From contig PHDJ01000002.1 of NCBI GenBank assembly GCA_002842575.1, positions 97,647-161,646 on the forward strand: a stretch of 64,000 bases of DNA, read 5' to 3'. This DNA is from Bacteroidetes bacterium HGW-Bacteroidetes-2 (GTDB taxonomy: Bacteria > Bacteroidota > Bacteroidia > Flavobacteriales > Flavobacteriaceae). Positions 8,505-18,219 of this stretch are shown piece after piece (positions within the stretch are counted from its first letter, which is position 1; each line of letters starts with the position of its first letter). The translations under genes were made by a program, and so were the position numbers. The notes under the pieces are model-generated. The model was not told where the DNA came from, did no database searches, and saw only the letters and a list, made by a program, of their open reading frames with translations.

Positions 8505-9758
8505 TTACATCCCTGTTCTTATTGCCTCCACCGGATCCAGTTTTGAAGCTGAAATTGCAGGAATTATACCTGCAATTAACCCAATGATTGCTGAAACTGC
8601 CGTACCTATAAACATATTTTTTGCAGAAAGTACAAATTGAAAATCGCCCATAAGCATAGAGGCAAATATGGATACTATCCAAACCATTAATAAACCAACC
8701 AAACCGCCAATAACCGCAAGAATAACTGCTTCAAAAAGAAATTGAAACAAAATAAACTTGTTTTTAGCACCTAACGACTTTTGAATTCCTATTAAATTAG
8801 TTCTTTCTTTAACGGAAACAAACATGATATTGGCAATACCAAAACCACCAACTAAAAGCGAAAATCCGCTAATTATTAGTCCCCTAATGTTCATTTGGCT
8901 GGTAAGATTATCTATTAAATCGGTAAAACCCTTTAATTGATTGACAAAAAATGTATCTATTTGATCAGGTTTTAATCCGCGTGAACTTCGAAGTCGTTGT
9001 TTTAAAACAGCAATAAATTCGGCATCATCTACACCTTTTTCTGGCATAATCACTAATTGCGGAAAGGTAGATCTGTTATTATCTCCAAAAATTCTTCTAG
9101 TAACATTCACCGGCAAAAAAATTGAGCTGTCTTTTGAATTTCCAAATAACCCTGCCCCTTCTTTTTTCAAAACACCAATAACAGAAAATTTTCTGCCATA
9201 CAAACGAACCGTTTTACCAATAGGATCGATACTACCAAATAAACTAGTTGCTATTTGATTACCCAGAATTACTACAGGAGTACCGCTATTAGATTCCGAT
9301 TCATTAAAAAATCTACCAGATTCTAACTGTAATGCCTCGATATCGTAATATTCATGAGTTGTAGCCCCAATTTGAACATTAGCAACGGTTTTATCTTCAT
9401 AGCGAATACTTTCAGAAGGAACATTCATTACATAAGAAACAGCTTTTGCGTTATTCAAAGTCCTGCTTATGTACTGGTATTCTTCATAATTTACATCTGG
9501 AAATTGGTCTCTTCGCCAGCGAGGTATTTCTGAAGGCCCAAATGTAAAACGAGCAACAATAAGCATTCTATTATCTAAACCACTAAGACTTCCTTGTATT
9601 TCCCTTTTCAAAGAATCTACAGCTGCCAAGATACCAATAATAGAAAAAATGCCTATAGTAACGCCTAACAAAGAAAGAAATGTGCGCAACTTATTGTTTA
9701 CTAATGCATTGATAGCAAAATTAAAACTTTCTTTAAGTACTCTTAGATAAATAAGCAT
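8505..9758 (-). CDS. MacB-like ABC transporter permease
   Basis: An FtsX/MacB-type permease of 417 residues from ATG 9758. TM1 lies near residues 20-45 (LRTFLSLLGVTIGIFSIIGILAA). A large MacB_PCD periplasmic domain follows, then three C-terminal helices (GLIISGFSLLVGGFGIANIMFV, FLFEAVILAVIGGLVGLL, AIIGLIAGIIPAISAS) and the typical tail KLDPVEAIR. The track's longer start (9809) adds 17 polar residues that the family lacks. No ATPase or adaptor gene lies beside it, so its partner must be encoded elsewhere. The substrate is unknown. Confidence 0.88.
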   Translation of the reverse strand: MLIYLRVLKESFNFAINALVNNKLRTFLSLLGVTIGIFSIIGILAAVDSLKREIQGSLSGLDNRMLIVARFTFGPSEIPRWRRDQFPDVNYEEYQYISRTLNNAKAVSYVMNVPSESIRYEDKTVANVQIGATTHEYYDIEALQLESGRFFNESESNSGTPVVILGNQIATSLFGSIDPIGKTVRLYGRKFSVIGVLKKEGAGLFGNSKDSSIFLPVNVTRRIFGDNNRSTFPQLVIMPEKGVDDAEFIAVLKQRLRSSRGLKPDQIDTFFVNQLKGFTDLIDNLTSQMNIRGLIISGFSLLVGGFGIANIMFVSVKERTNLIGIQKSLGAKNKFILFQFLFEAVILAVIGGLVGLLMVWIVSIFASMLMGDFQFVLSAKNMFIGTAVSAIIGLIAGIIPAISASKLDPVEAIRTGM

Positions 9759-9818
9759 AGGAAGCTCTTTACTGGTTTTATTTTTTGTACTTGATAGGAC
9801 GTTTAGCAATATAAAAAG

Positions 9819-9834
9819 TTACAAACTTTTGTAA
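9819..9834. promoter_or_regulatory. 16-bp dyad in divergent promoter region
   Basis: The perfect inverted repeat TTACAAA-CT-TTTGTAA sits in the 146-base gap between the MacB-like permease and purH. Its position suits an operator for either gene. No regulator is identified. Confidence 0.3.
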
Positions 9835-9874
9835 ATATACACGCTATTTCTAAAGATTTTTCTATGTAAATACC

Positions 9875-9882
9875 TACTTTTG
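9875..9882 (+). promoter_or_regulatory. -7 box of purH
   Basis: TACTTTTG is an exact TAnnTTTG element 22 bases before the purH ATG. No clear TTG is present 18 bases upstream. Confidence 0.5.
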
Positions 9883-9904
9883 CACTTTTAATCCACCCAA
9901 CACA

Positions 9905-11437
9905 ATGAACGAATTAAAAACTGTAAAATCTGCTCTAATTTCTGTATTCAGTAAGGAAGGTTTAGAGCCTATAGTACTAAAATTAAATGCCTTAGGAGTC
10001 ACTTTGTATTCAACCGGAGGTACAGAAAAATTTATTTCCGAATTAGGAATTTCTGTTACTCCTATTGAAGAAGTAACCTCCTACCCTTCTATACTTGGCG
10101 GTAGAGTAAAAACCCTACATCCTAAAGTTTTTGGTGGAATTTTAAACAGACAAAGTCACCAAGGAGATATAGCCGAAATGCAACAATATAAAATTCCACA
10201 AATTGACGCCGTCATTGTCGATTTATATCCTTTTGAAAAAACCGTAGCATCGGGTGCTAAGGAAGAAGATGTTATTGAAAAAATTGATATAGGTGGCATT
10301 TCACTCATTCGTGCAGCTGCCAAGAATTTTGCAGATACTATTTGTATATCTTCCGTGGAAGATTACAAAGAGTTTTTAAATTTATTAAATGAAAAAAATG
10401 GAAAAACCTCACTAACAGATAGAAAACGATTTGCAGGAAAAGCATTCAACATATCATCGCATTATGATACTGCTATTTTTAATTATTTTAATGCCGAGGC
10501 AAAAATTCCTTCCTATAAAGCAAGTATTTTAAAAGGAAAAGAACTTCGATATGGTGAAAACCCTCATCAAAGAGGGTATTTCTTTGGCGATTTTGATGCT
10601 ATTTTTGATATCGTTCACGGAAAAGAATTATCCTATAACAACCTTCTGGATGTTGATGCCGCTGTAAATTTAATCGCCGAATTTAAAAACGAAGCCCCCA
10701 CTTTTGCTATCCTTAAACACAATAATGCCTGCGGAATTGCCCAACGAAAAACTCTTTTAGAGGCTTACAATGCAGCATTAGCAGGCGATCCGGTTTCTGC
10801 CTTTGGCGGAATACTAATCAGTAATACAGAAATAGATGGAGCAACCGCTAAAGAAGTTAATAAACTTTTTTGTGAAGTTGTCATTGCACCTTCTTATACA
10901 ACAGATGCAGAAATAATATTAAAAGAAAAGAAAAACAGAATACTATTAATACAAAAAGAAGCAAACTTGCCTACAACACAAGTAAGAACAAGTTTAAATG
11001 GTGTTCTCCTTCAAGATAAAAACCAAAAAACAGATACCGCTTCTGGTTTAACGCAAGTAACTAACAATAAACCAAGCAATATCGAGTTAGATGATTTATT
11101 ATTTGCGTCAAAAATTTGTAAAAACACCAAATCAAACACCATAGTTTTAGTAAAAAACAAACAACTTTGTGCATCCGGTACTGGGCAAACCTCTAGAGTG
11201 GACGCCTTACGCCAAGCAATTGATAAATCGACTTCTTTTCATTTTGACTTAAAAGGAGCTGTAATGGCAAGTGATGCATTTTTCCCATTTCCGGACTGTG
11301 TAGAAATTGCAGGAAATGCAGGAATAACTGCCGTAATTCAACCAGGTGGATCCATTAAAGACCAATTGAGTATTGATTATTGTAATGCAAATAATATTGC
11401 TATGGTATTTTCTGGCACACGACATTTTAAACATTAA
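9905..11437 (+). CDS. purH: bifunctional AICAR transformylase / IMP cyclohydrolase
   Basis: Catalyses the last two steps of IMP synthesis in the cytoplasm. It formylates AICAR with 10-formyl-THF and then closes the ring. The N-terminal MGS-like cyclohydrolase domain (1 to about 190) shows STGGTEKFI, GGRVKTLHPKV and DLYPFEKTV. The C-terminal transformylase domain shows LRYGENPHQ near 213 and the catalytic Lys-His in LKHNNACG near 270, and it ends with the usual GTRHFKH. At 510 residues it is full length. It precedes mreB by 59 bases, but mreB has its own -7 box. Confidence 0.98.
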   Translation: MNELKTVKSALISVFSKEGLEPIVLKLNALGVTLYSTGGTEKFISELGISVTPIEEVTSYPSILGGRVKTLHPKVFGGILNRQSHQGDIAEMQQYKIPQIDAVIVDLYPFEKTVASGAKEEDVIEKIDIGGISLIRAAAKNFADTICISSVEDYKEFLNLLNEKNGKTSLTDRKRFAGKAFNISSHYDTAIFNYFNAEAKIPSYKASILKGKELRYGENPHQRGYFFGDFDAIFDIVHGKELSYNNLLDVDAAVNLIAEFKNEAPTFAILKHNNACGIAQRKTLLEAYNAALAGDPVSAFGGILISNTEIDGATAKEVNKLFCEVVIAPSYTTDAEIILKEKKNRILLIQKEANLPTTQVRTSLNGVLLQDKNQKTDTASGLTQVTNNKPSNIELDDLLFASKICKNTKSNTIVLVKNKQLCASGTGQTSRVDALRQAIDKSTSFHFDLKGAVMASDAFFPFPDCVEIAGNAGITAVIQPGGSIKDQLSIDYCNANNIAMVFSGTRHFKH

Positions 11438-11443
11438 TTTTGT

Positions 11444-11451
11444 TACATTTG
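11444..11451 (+). promoter_or_regulatory. -7 box of mreB
   Basis: TACATTTG is an exact TAnnTTTG element just after the purH stop and 45 bases before the mreB ATG. It suggests the rod-shape cluster is transcribed independently of purH. Confidence 0.45.
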
Positions 11452-11496
11452 TTTGTTAACTAAGACACTAACATTAATTTGAACAACTAACATAAA

Positions 11497-12525
11497 ATGG
11501 GATTTTTTGACTTCTTAACCGAGGAAATAGCCATAGACCTTGGAACCGCTAATACATTAATTATTCATAACGATAAGGTTGTGGTGGACAGTCCTTCCAT
11601 TGTTGCCCGCGACAGAATGTCTGGAAAGATTATTGCTGTAGGAAAAGAAGCTGCTATGATGCAAGGAAAAACGCACGAAAACATTAAAACGATTCGCCCA
11701 TTAAAAGACGGTGTTATAGCCGACTTTGATGCCAGTGAAAAAATGATAAATATGTTTATCAAAGACATTCCTGCATTAAAGAAAAAATGGTTTACACCAT
11801 CATTACGCATGGTTGTTTGTATCCCAAGTGGCATTACTGAAGTTGAAATGCGTGCAGTAAAAGAAAGTTGTGAACGTGTAAATGGAAAAGAAGTTTACTT
11901 AATTCACGAACCAATGGCTGCTGCCATAGGTATAGGAATAGATATTATGCAGCCAAAAGGAAATATGGTTATAGACATAGGAGGCGGCACCACAGAAATT
12001 GCAGTTATAGCACTAGGCGGAATTGTTTGTGATAAATCAGTTAAAATTGCTGGTGACGTTTTTACAAATGATATTGTTTATTTTATGCGAACACAACACA
12101 ACCTATATGTAGGCGAACGCACAGCAGAAAAAATTAAAATACAAATAGGTGCCGCAACCGAAGATTTAGAAACCCCTCCAGAAGAAATGTCAGTTCAAGG
12201 TCGTGATTTACTTACTGGAAAACCAAAACAAGTACAAATTTCTTATCGCGAAATAGCAAAAGCACTGGATAAATCCATTCTTCGTATTGAAGATGCGGTT
12301 ATGGAAACCCTATCGCAAACACCACCTGAACTTGCAGCAGATATTTACAATACCGGCATTTTTCTTGCTGGTGGTGGATCGATGTTACGCGGTTTAGACA
12401 AGCGTTTGTCTCAGAAAACAGATCTTCCCGTGTATATTGCAGAAGATCCACTTAGGGCCGTAGTAAGAGGCACCGGAATTTGTTTAAAAAACTTAAATAG
12501 ATATAGAAGTATTTTGATAAAATAA
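11497..12525 (+). CDS. mreB: rod shape-determining protein MreB
   Basis: A bacterial actin that forms membrane-bound filaments guiding lateral wall synthesis. At 342 residues it has the typical length. The actin-fold ATP-binding motifs are clear: phosphate 1 IDLGTANTLI at 14-23, phosphate 2 VIDIGGGTTEIAV, and the adenosine motif GIFLAGGGSMLRGLD near 290. The N-terminal MGFFDFLTEE fits the amphipathic membrane-targeting segment. It is the first gene of the cluster mreB-mreC-mreD-mrdA-rodA. Confidence 0.98.
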   Translation: MGFFDFLTEEIAIDLGTANTLIIHNDKVVVDSPSIVARDRMSGKIIAVGKEAAMMQGKTHENIKTIRPLKDGVIADFDASEKMINMFIKDIPALKKKWFTPSLRMVVCIPSGITEVEMRAVKESCERVNGKEVYLIHEPMAAAIGIGIDIMQPKGNMVIDIGGGTTEIAVIALGGIVCDKSVKIAGDVFTNDIVYFMRTQHNLYVGERTAEKIKIQIGAATEDLETPPEEMSVQGRDLLTGKPKQVQISYREIAKALDKSILRIEDAVMETLSQTPPELAADIYNTGIFLAGGGSMLRGLDKRLSQKTDLPVYIAEDPLRAVVRGTGICLKNLNRYRSILIK

Positions 12526-12577
12526 TACCCCTTGCTTTTCTCTGCCAACTGGCTGAAAATTTAGGAATAGCTATTTT

Positions 12578-12594
12578 AAGGATACCATATCCTT
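12578..12594 (+). other. small hairpin between mreB and mreC
   Basis: AAGGATA-cca-TATCCTT is followed by only a short T/A run, within the 116-base mreB-mreC gap. It could be a weak attenuator that lowers mreCD expression relative to mreB. Confidence 0.35.
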
Positions 12595-12641
12595 TTACCT
12601 TGTAGAATTAATTATTTACAACCATATAGGATTTTCAAAAC

Positions 12642-13475
12642 ATGCTACAGATTATTAATTTTTTTATTCGGAATAAAAATTTTCTGTTGTTTCTTTTTTT
12701 ACTAGCTATTTCTTTAAGCCTAACCATTCAATCACACTCCTATCACCAAAGTAAATTTGTACATTCTGCAAATTTTGTCTCAGGAAATCTGCTTTCTTTA
12801 AAACATGAAATTACGGGTTATTTTGGATTGCGAAAAGAAAATAAGCTTTTAGCAGAAGAAAATAATAGATTAAGAAATCAGTTAGAACTCTTCACAGAAG
12901 CATCATCGCTGTCTGTTAGGATTTCTGATTCATTAACAGAAGATATACCCTACTACTATAGGACTGCAGAAGTAATCAATAATAATTACTCAAAAACAAA
13001 CAACTATTTAACCTTAAAATCTGGCAGAAAACAGGGTATTCAAAGCGAAATGGGAGTTATAAGTTCGCAAGGAATTATTGGAATTGTAGATCAAGTTTCC
13101 GAAAATTTTTCAACCGTATTGTCTATACTAAATTCTAAATCCAGCATTAGCGTAAAACTGAAAAAATCTGGACATTTTGGCTCCTTAGTTTGGGATGGAA
13201 AACTACCAAATACTTTACAACTCATAGATATTGCTAGACTAGCTTCTATTTCAATAGGCGATACCATAACAACAGATGGGCGATCAACCATATTTCCAAA
13301 AGGATTGCCTGTTGGAGTAATATCAAATTTTAAACTTGATCAAGGCGAAAATTTTTATATTATTGATGTAACTTTATTTAATGACATGACCAAAACTGAA
13401 TATGTATATATTATTGAAAACAAAAAAGCAGAGGAAATAAAAGAATTAGAAACAACCACTAAAAATGAGTACTAA
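12642..13475 (+). CDS. mreC: rod shape-determining protein MreC
   Basis: A periplasmic scaffold of the elongasome linking MreB to PBP2. A single N-terminal membrane helix (FLLFLFLLAISLSLTIQ) is followed by a short coiled coil (RKENKLLAEENNRLRNQLE, about 65-85). The beta-rich MreC domain follows, with the family-typical GIIGIVDQVSENFSTV and TTDGRSTIFPKGLPVG. At 277 residues it is the normal length. It overlaps mreD by 11 bases, which implies coupled translation. Confidence 0.96.
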   Translation: MLQIINFFIRNKNFLLFLFLLAISLSLTIQSHSYHQSKFVHSANFVSGNLLSLKHEITGYFGLRKENKLLAEENNRLRNQLELFTEASSLSVRISDSLTEDIPYYYRTAEVINNNYSKTNNYLTLKSGRKQGIQSEMGVISSQGIIGIVDQVSENFSTVLSILNSKSSISVKLKKSGHFGSLVWDGKLPNTLQLIDIARLASISIGDTITTDGRSTIFPKGLPVGVISNFKLDQGENFYIIDVTLFNDMTKTEYVYIIENKKAEEIKELETTTKNEY

Positions 13476-13971
13476 TATATTAATACATAGTACCCGTTTT
13501 TTAGTTTTGCTGTTAGCACAAATTTTTCTTTTTAATAATATCGATTTTTTAGGATTTGTAAATCCTTATGTTTACATTTTATTTATTTTGTTGTATCCTG
13601 TAAACTCAAACCAGCTATTATTTTTATTACTAAGTTTCTTTCTAGGCATTAGTATTGATTTTTTTAGCGATTCGGGAGGCATACACGCTGCTGCTTGCTT
13701 AGTTACCGCTTTTATTAGGCCAGTAATCCTAAAATTTTCATTCGGTGTTAGCTATGATTATAATAATGTAAAAGTTAGCAATACTCCATTTGGAAGTAGA
13801 TTAACCTATATTTCTTTTTTAGTTGTAATCCACCATTTGGTGCTTTTCAATTTAGAAGTTTTTAATTTCAACCATACAATTTTAATCTTAAAATCGACGT
13901 TATTCTCAAGTATATTCACCATATTACTTTGTATGGTGTTTATGATTTTATTTAGTAAAAGATCCACATGA
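13465..13971 (+). CDS. mreD: rod shape-determining protein MreD
   Basis: An integral membrane protein of the elongasome, 168 residues with about five helices and little else (LLLAQIFLFNNIDFLGFVNP, LLFLLLSFFLGISIDFFSDSGG). The acidic IDFFSD segment after helix 3 is characteristic of flavobacterial MreD. Assignment is strengthened by its position between mreC (11-base overlap) and mrdA (4-base overlap). Confidence 0.93.
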   Translation: MSTNILIHSTRFLVLLLAQIFLFNNIDFLGFVNPYVYILFILLYPVNSNQLLFLLLSFFLGISIDFFSDSGGIHAAACLVTAFIRPVILKFSFGVSYDYNNVKVSNTPFGSRLTYISFLVVIHHLVLFNLEVFNFNHTILILKSTLFSSIFTILLCMVFMILFSKRST

Positions 13972-15836
13972 GAAAATGGTTACTTTATTCATTAGTTATT
14001 TTATCTGGGATTATATTTACGGCAAGACTACTTTATCTTCAGGTTTTTGATTCTTCTTTCCAACAAATGTCTGAGGTAAATGCAGTTTCTATTGTATATG
14101 ATTACCCCCAACGAGGATATGTATATGACCGAAACGGAAAACTACTTGTTGCTAATCAGCCTTCTTATGATGTAATGGTAATACCAAGAAACGTTAAAAC
14201 ATTAGATACACTTGAATTTTGTAAAATGCTCCGCATGGAAAAGGAAGACTTAGAACGCATTTTAGCAAAATCAAGAATCTATTCACCAAGGTTACCTTCC
14301 GTAGTTTTACCACAACTCACAAAAGATGAATATGCTTACTTACAAGAAAGAATGTACAAATATCCAGGATTTTATATTCAAAAAAGAACTTTAAGAGATT
14401 ATCATATAAACCATTCTGGAAATATCCTAGGCTATATTGCTGAAGTAAACCAAAAAACAATAGAAGAAAAACCATACTATCAAATGGGTGATTTGATCGG
14501 AATTACTGGAGTTGAAGCGCAATACGAAGAAGTTTTACGCGGCGTAAAAGGGGTTAAATATATTCAAAAGGATCGTTTTAATAGAGATATTGGTGCCTAC
14601 AAAGAAGGCATTTTTGACACCTTACCAATGCCAGGAAAAGACATTACACTTTCCATAGACGAAACCCTTCAAGCGTATGGCGAATTACTAATGAAAAACA
14701 AACGTGGAGGTATTGTAGCCATTGAGCCTGAAACTGGTGAAATTCTAGCCTTGGTTTCAGCTCCAGGATACGACCCCGCTTTACTAGTAGGAAGACAGCG
14801 CTCAAAAAACTATACCACTTTATACCACGACAGCATTGCAAAACCACTTTATGACAGAGGTCTTCTTGCAGAATATGCCCCGGGATCCACCTTTAAAATC
14901 ATGAATGCACTGATAGCATTAGAAGAAAATGTTATTGATGAAAACAACACTTTTAGTTGCAGTCATGGATACAGTTATGGACGAGGAAGAAAAATGGGAT
15001 GCCACTCCCACCCAAGTCCGGTAAACTTAAATAAGGGAATTTATGAATCTTGTAATGCTTATTTCGCAAACATATACCGTAGGATTATCGAAAAATATCC
15101 TACACCACAAGATGGAATTGACAGATGGTCACACCACTTGAAAAGCTTTGGTTTAGGAGGTTTTCTAGGAAACGATTTACCCATAGGCAGACCGGGAAAA
15201 ATACCAACATCTACATATTATAATAAAATTTACAACTTTCCCACCTACAAATGGTTTAGCACCGCTACCATTTCAAATGCCATTGGTCAAGGGGAAGTTA
15301 TAACCACACCCATTCAACTTGCAAATATGACTGCGGCTATAGCTAACAGAGGCTACTACATTACGCCTCATGTTATCAAAGAAATTGACGGAAAACCAAT
15401 TGATGACCCAACCTATACAGAAAAAAATTATACCACCGTACATCCTCAATATTTTGAACCAGTTATTGAGGGAATGTTTGATGTGTACAATAAAGGAACT
15501 GCCTCAAGATTACAAGTAGAGGGCATCGAAATTTGCGGAAAAACAGGTACTGCTGAAAATTTTACTAAAATTGACGGCAAAAAAACGCAACTTACAGATC
15601 ACTCCATTTTTATAGCCTTTGCACCAAAAGATAATCCAAAAATAGCCGTCGCCATATTTGTGGAAAATGGGTATTGGGGAGGTAGATATGCCGGAAGAAT
15701 GGCAGGTTTAATGATAGAAAAATATTTAAAAGGAACCATAACTAGACAAGATATGGAAGAATGGGTGTTAAGCAGAAGTTTAGAAGATGAATATGCAAAA
15801 CCACTTAGTGGAAAACCTTTTAGCATTAACCAATAA
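13968..15836 (+). CDS. mrdA: penicillin-binding protein 2 (elongation transpeptidase)
   Basis: Class B PBP that cross-links lateral-wall peptidoglycan with RodA. An N-terminal anchor helix (LYSLVILSGIIFTARLLYLQVF) is followed by a dimerisation/pedestal domain and a transpeptidase domain. The transpeptidase motifs are SxxK in PGSTFKIMN near 303-310, SxN in ESCNAYFANIY near 359, and KTG in CGKTGTAENF near 523. At 622 residues it is full length. It overlaps mreD by four bases and shares one base (TAATG) with rodA, so it is tightly coupled. Confidence 0.97.
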   Translation: MRKWLLYSLVILSGIIFTARLLYLQVFDSSFQQMSEVNAVSIVYDYPQRGYVYDRNGKLLVANQPSYDVMVIPRNVKTLDTLEFCKMLRMEKEDLERILAKSRIYSPRLPSVVLPQLTKDEYAYLQERMYKYPGFYIQKRTLRDYHINHSGNILGYIAEVNQKTIEEKPYYQMGDLIGITGVEAQYEEVLRGVKGVKYIQKDRFNRDIGAYKEGIFDTLPMPGKDITLSIDETLQAYGELLMKNKRGGIVAIEPETGEILALVSAPGYDPALLVGRQRSKNYTTLYHDSIAKPLYDRGLLAEYAPGSTFKIMNALIALEENVIDENNTFSCSHGYSYGRGRKMGCHSHPSPVNLNKGIYESCNAYFANIYRRIIEKYPTPQDGIDRWSHHLKSFGLGGFLGNDLPIGRPGKIPTSTYYNKIYNFPTYKWFSTATISNAIGQGEVITTPIQLANMTAAIANRGYYITPHVIKEIDGKPIDDPTYTEKNYTTVHPQYFEPVIEGMFDVYNKGTASRLQVEGIEICGKTGTAENFTKIDGKKTQLTDHSIFIAFAPKDNPKIAVAIFVENGYWGGRYAGRMAGLMIEKYLKGTITRQDMEEWVLSRSLEDEYAKPLSGKPFSINQ

Positions 15837-17092
15837 TGAGCGTATCCAATAGCATTGGTAAATTTGATTGGGTAACTATTTTTATCTATTTTGCACTAAT
15901 TGCCTTTGGTTGGGCAAATATCTATTCAGCTACCCTAACCGATTCATCCTCTACTTTTTTTGATTTTAGTCAAATACAAACCAAACAATTGGTTTGGATA
16001 GCACTCAGTTTTATTTTAATCGTTTTTATACTAGCAATAGATTCCAAATTCTATGAACGATTTTCAAGTTTACTTTTTTTGATTGCAGTTGTTTCCTTGT
16101 TAGGGTTATTTATATTTGGAAGTACCATAGCGGGACAAACTGCATGGTATGCTTTTGGAAGTTTTAGAATTCAACCCTCTGAATTTGTAAAAGCAGCAAC
16201 AGCATTGGCTATGGCAAAATACTTGAGCGATATACAAACCAATATCCACACTTTTAAAGACCAATTAAAGGCATTTGCTATTATTGCTATTCCCATTGTA
16301 TTGGTTTTATTGCAACCAGATCCTGGTAGTGCATTGATTTATTTTGCTTTTCTTTTTCCACTCTTTAGAGAGGGAATGCATTTTGTTTATCTTCTTCTAG
16401 GTTTTTTTGCAGCCGTTCTATTCACCACCACATTAGCTTTTGGCCATGAATGGGTAATTTTTGGCGTTATTGCTATTTCATTACTAGTATATTATAAACA
16501 CCGAAAAAAACGCCCTAATCTTTTTAAATATATTTTTATAGCTGCTTCTTGTATTATTTTTTCCCTCTCTGTTGAATATGTTTTTGAAAATGTTTTTAAA
16601 CAACATCACAGAGACCGATTTAATATTATATTAGGAAAAGAAGTTGATTTAAAGGGTGTTGGGTACAACACCAATCAAAGTGAAATTGCAATTGGAAGTG
16701 GTGGATGGACTGGAAAAGGATGGACGGAAGGCACACAAACCAAAGGTAACTTTGTGCCAGAACAACACACAGATTATATCTTTAGCACTGTAGGTGAGGA
16801 GTGGGGTTTTCTTGGCAGTTTTTTAGTGGTTGCCTTGTTTGTGTTTCTTATTTTAAGACTGTTATATCTGGCTGAAAATCAAAATTCTACTTTCAGCAGA
16901 GTTTATGGTTATAGTGTGGCATCCATTTTATTTGTTCACTTTTTTGTGAATATAAGTATGGTAATTGGCTTATTTCCTACCGTAGGAATTCCTTTACCTT
17001 TTTTGAGTTATGGTGGTTCGGGACTTTGGGCGTTTACGATATTGCTTTTTATTTTTATAAAGTTAGATAGTCAAAAGCACGTGAATAGATGA
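15836..17092 (+). CDS. rodA: RodA lipid II polymerase (SEDS)
   Basis: SEDS-family glycosyltransferase of the elongasome, 418 residues with about ten helices. It shows the conserved RIQPSEFVKAA after helix 3, QPDPGSALIY, the catalytic-loop region VPEQHTDYIFSTVGEEWGFLG, and the C-terminal PFLSYGGSGLW. It starts at the ATG overlapping the mrdA stop. It converges on the OppC-like gene with a 9-base gap and no evident terminator. Confidence 0.97.
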   Translation: MSVSNSIGKFDWVTIFIYFALIAFGWANIYSATLTDSSSTFFDFSQIQTKQLVWIALSFILIVFILAIDSKFYERFSSLLFLIAVVSLLGLFIFGSTIAGQTAWYAFGSFRIQPSEFVKAATALAMAKYLSDIQTNIHTFKDQLKAFAIIAIPIVLVLLQPDPGSALIYFAFLFPLFREGMHFVYLLLGFFAAVLFTTTLAFGHEWVIFGVIAISLLVYYKHRKKRPNLFKYIFIAASCIIFSLSVEYVFENVFKQHHRDRFNIILGKEVDLKGVGYNTNQSEIAIGSGGWTGKGWTEGTQTKGNFVPEQHTDYIFSTVGEEWGFLGSFLVVALFVFLILRLLYLAENQNSTFSRVYGYSVASILFVHFFVNISMVIGLFPTVGIPLPFLSYGGSGLWAFTILLFIFIKLDSQKHVNR

Positions 17093-17101
17093 TGTTTAAA
17101 A

Positions 17102-18211
17102 CTATTCTTTCACATCCATAGCATCCCGAAGTGCATTTCCCATCAGCATAAACGCCATGACTAAACTCATAATGGCAAGTCCGGGTATGACAGCGAGATA
17201 CGCTTTTCCTAGAATAATATAGGAATAATGATCTTTTATCATTGCACCCCAACTTGGTGTTGGTGGTTGCGCTCCTATACCAAGAAAACTTAGTCCACTT
17301 TCCATAAGAATTGCTCCTGCAAAATTTGCAGCTGAAATAACAATAACTGGTGCCATTATATTTGGCAGTATATGTTTGGTAATGATCCTAAAATCCTTAA
17401 AACCAAGTGCTCTTGCTGCGGTTACATATTGCATTTGTTTTACACCCATTACTTGCCCTCGCACAACTCTAGCCACTTCTACCCACATAGTTAAGCCTAC
17501 TGCTATAAAAACCTGCCAAAATCCTTTGCCCAAGGCTAAAGTAATGGCAATTACAAGTAACAAGGTAGGTATAGACCATGTTACATTAATCAGCCACATG
17601 ATTAGAGCATCTAATTTTCCTCCATAGTAACCAGCTATTGCACCTAAGGTGATTCCAATTACTAATGATATAAAAACTGCTACAAAACCTATAGACAAAG
17701 ATATACGCATACCTACAAGCATTCTACTAAGTAAATCTCTGCCGTATTTATCGGTACCTAAGAGAAACTTTTGCTCTTTTACATAAATAGTAGGTATGTT
17801 TTCGGGAGTACTTGCTTTAGGAAAAGATGCTATTGAAAATTCCTGCGTTTGTCCTTGAAGTCCGTCTTCCATATATTCTTCTATTTGAATTCCGGATGTT
17901 GTAATTGTATAATTCTTTATAGGTAGTGCGGTCTCTGTGTTTTCTTTGCCTAAAAAAATATCCTCCACTAAATTTTGAGAAGAAGTAATTCCAGAAGGTA
18001 AAATAAGCATAGCTACTGAAAATCCGGGGGCTTTTGAATGAATGGACAAATGCATTTGATTTGCATTCTTTGAGTTGTCAGGAGCAAGTAGATACGCAAA
18101 AACTGCCGCCAAAATACAAAGTGCTAAAAAAGAAAAACTAAAAACGCCCCAAAAGTTTTTTTTATACTTTTGGAGCGCAATTTTACTTAAAGATGTAGAT
18201 GTATTGCTCAT
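17102..18211 (-). CDS. OppC/DppC-like ABC transporter permease
   Basis: Inner-membrane permease of the peptide/nickel ABC family. TM1 near 22-45 is followed by the OppC_N region, the family motif LGTDKYGRDLLSRML near 160, and a BPD_transp_1 domain with the EAA-like loop TAARALGFKDFRIITKHILPN. It ends with the expected GLSFLGIGAQPP and GNALRDAMD. A periplasmic segment of about 100 residues between TM1 and LGTDK is longer than in enteric OppC. No other subunit is adjacent. It lies 8 bases downstream of the protease gene and is probably cotranscribed with it. Confidence 0.9.
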   Translation of the reverse strand: MSNTSTSLSKIALQKYKKNFWGVFSFSFLALCILAAVFAYLLAPDNSKNANQMHLSIHSKAPGFSVAMLILPSGITSSQNLVEDIFLGKENTETALPIKNYTITTSGIQIEEYMEDGLQGQTQEFSIASFPKASTPENIPTIYVKEQKFLLGTDKYGRDLLSRMLVGMRISLSIGFVAVFISLVIGITLGAIAGYYGGKLDALIMWLINVTWSIPTLLLVIAITLALGKGFWQVFIAVGLTMWVEVARVVRGQVMGVKQMQYVTAARALGFKDFRIITKHILPNIMAPVIVISAANFAGAILMESGLSFLGIGAQPPTPSWGAMIKDHYSYIILGKAYLAVIPGLAIMSLVMAFMLMGNALRDAMDVKE

Positions 18212-18219
18212 AAAGCAAT

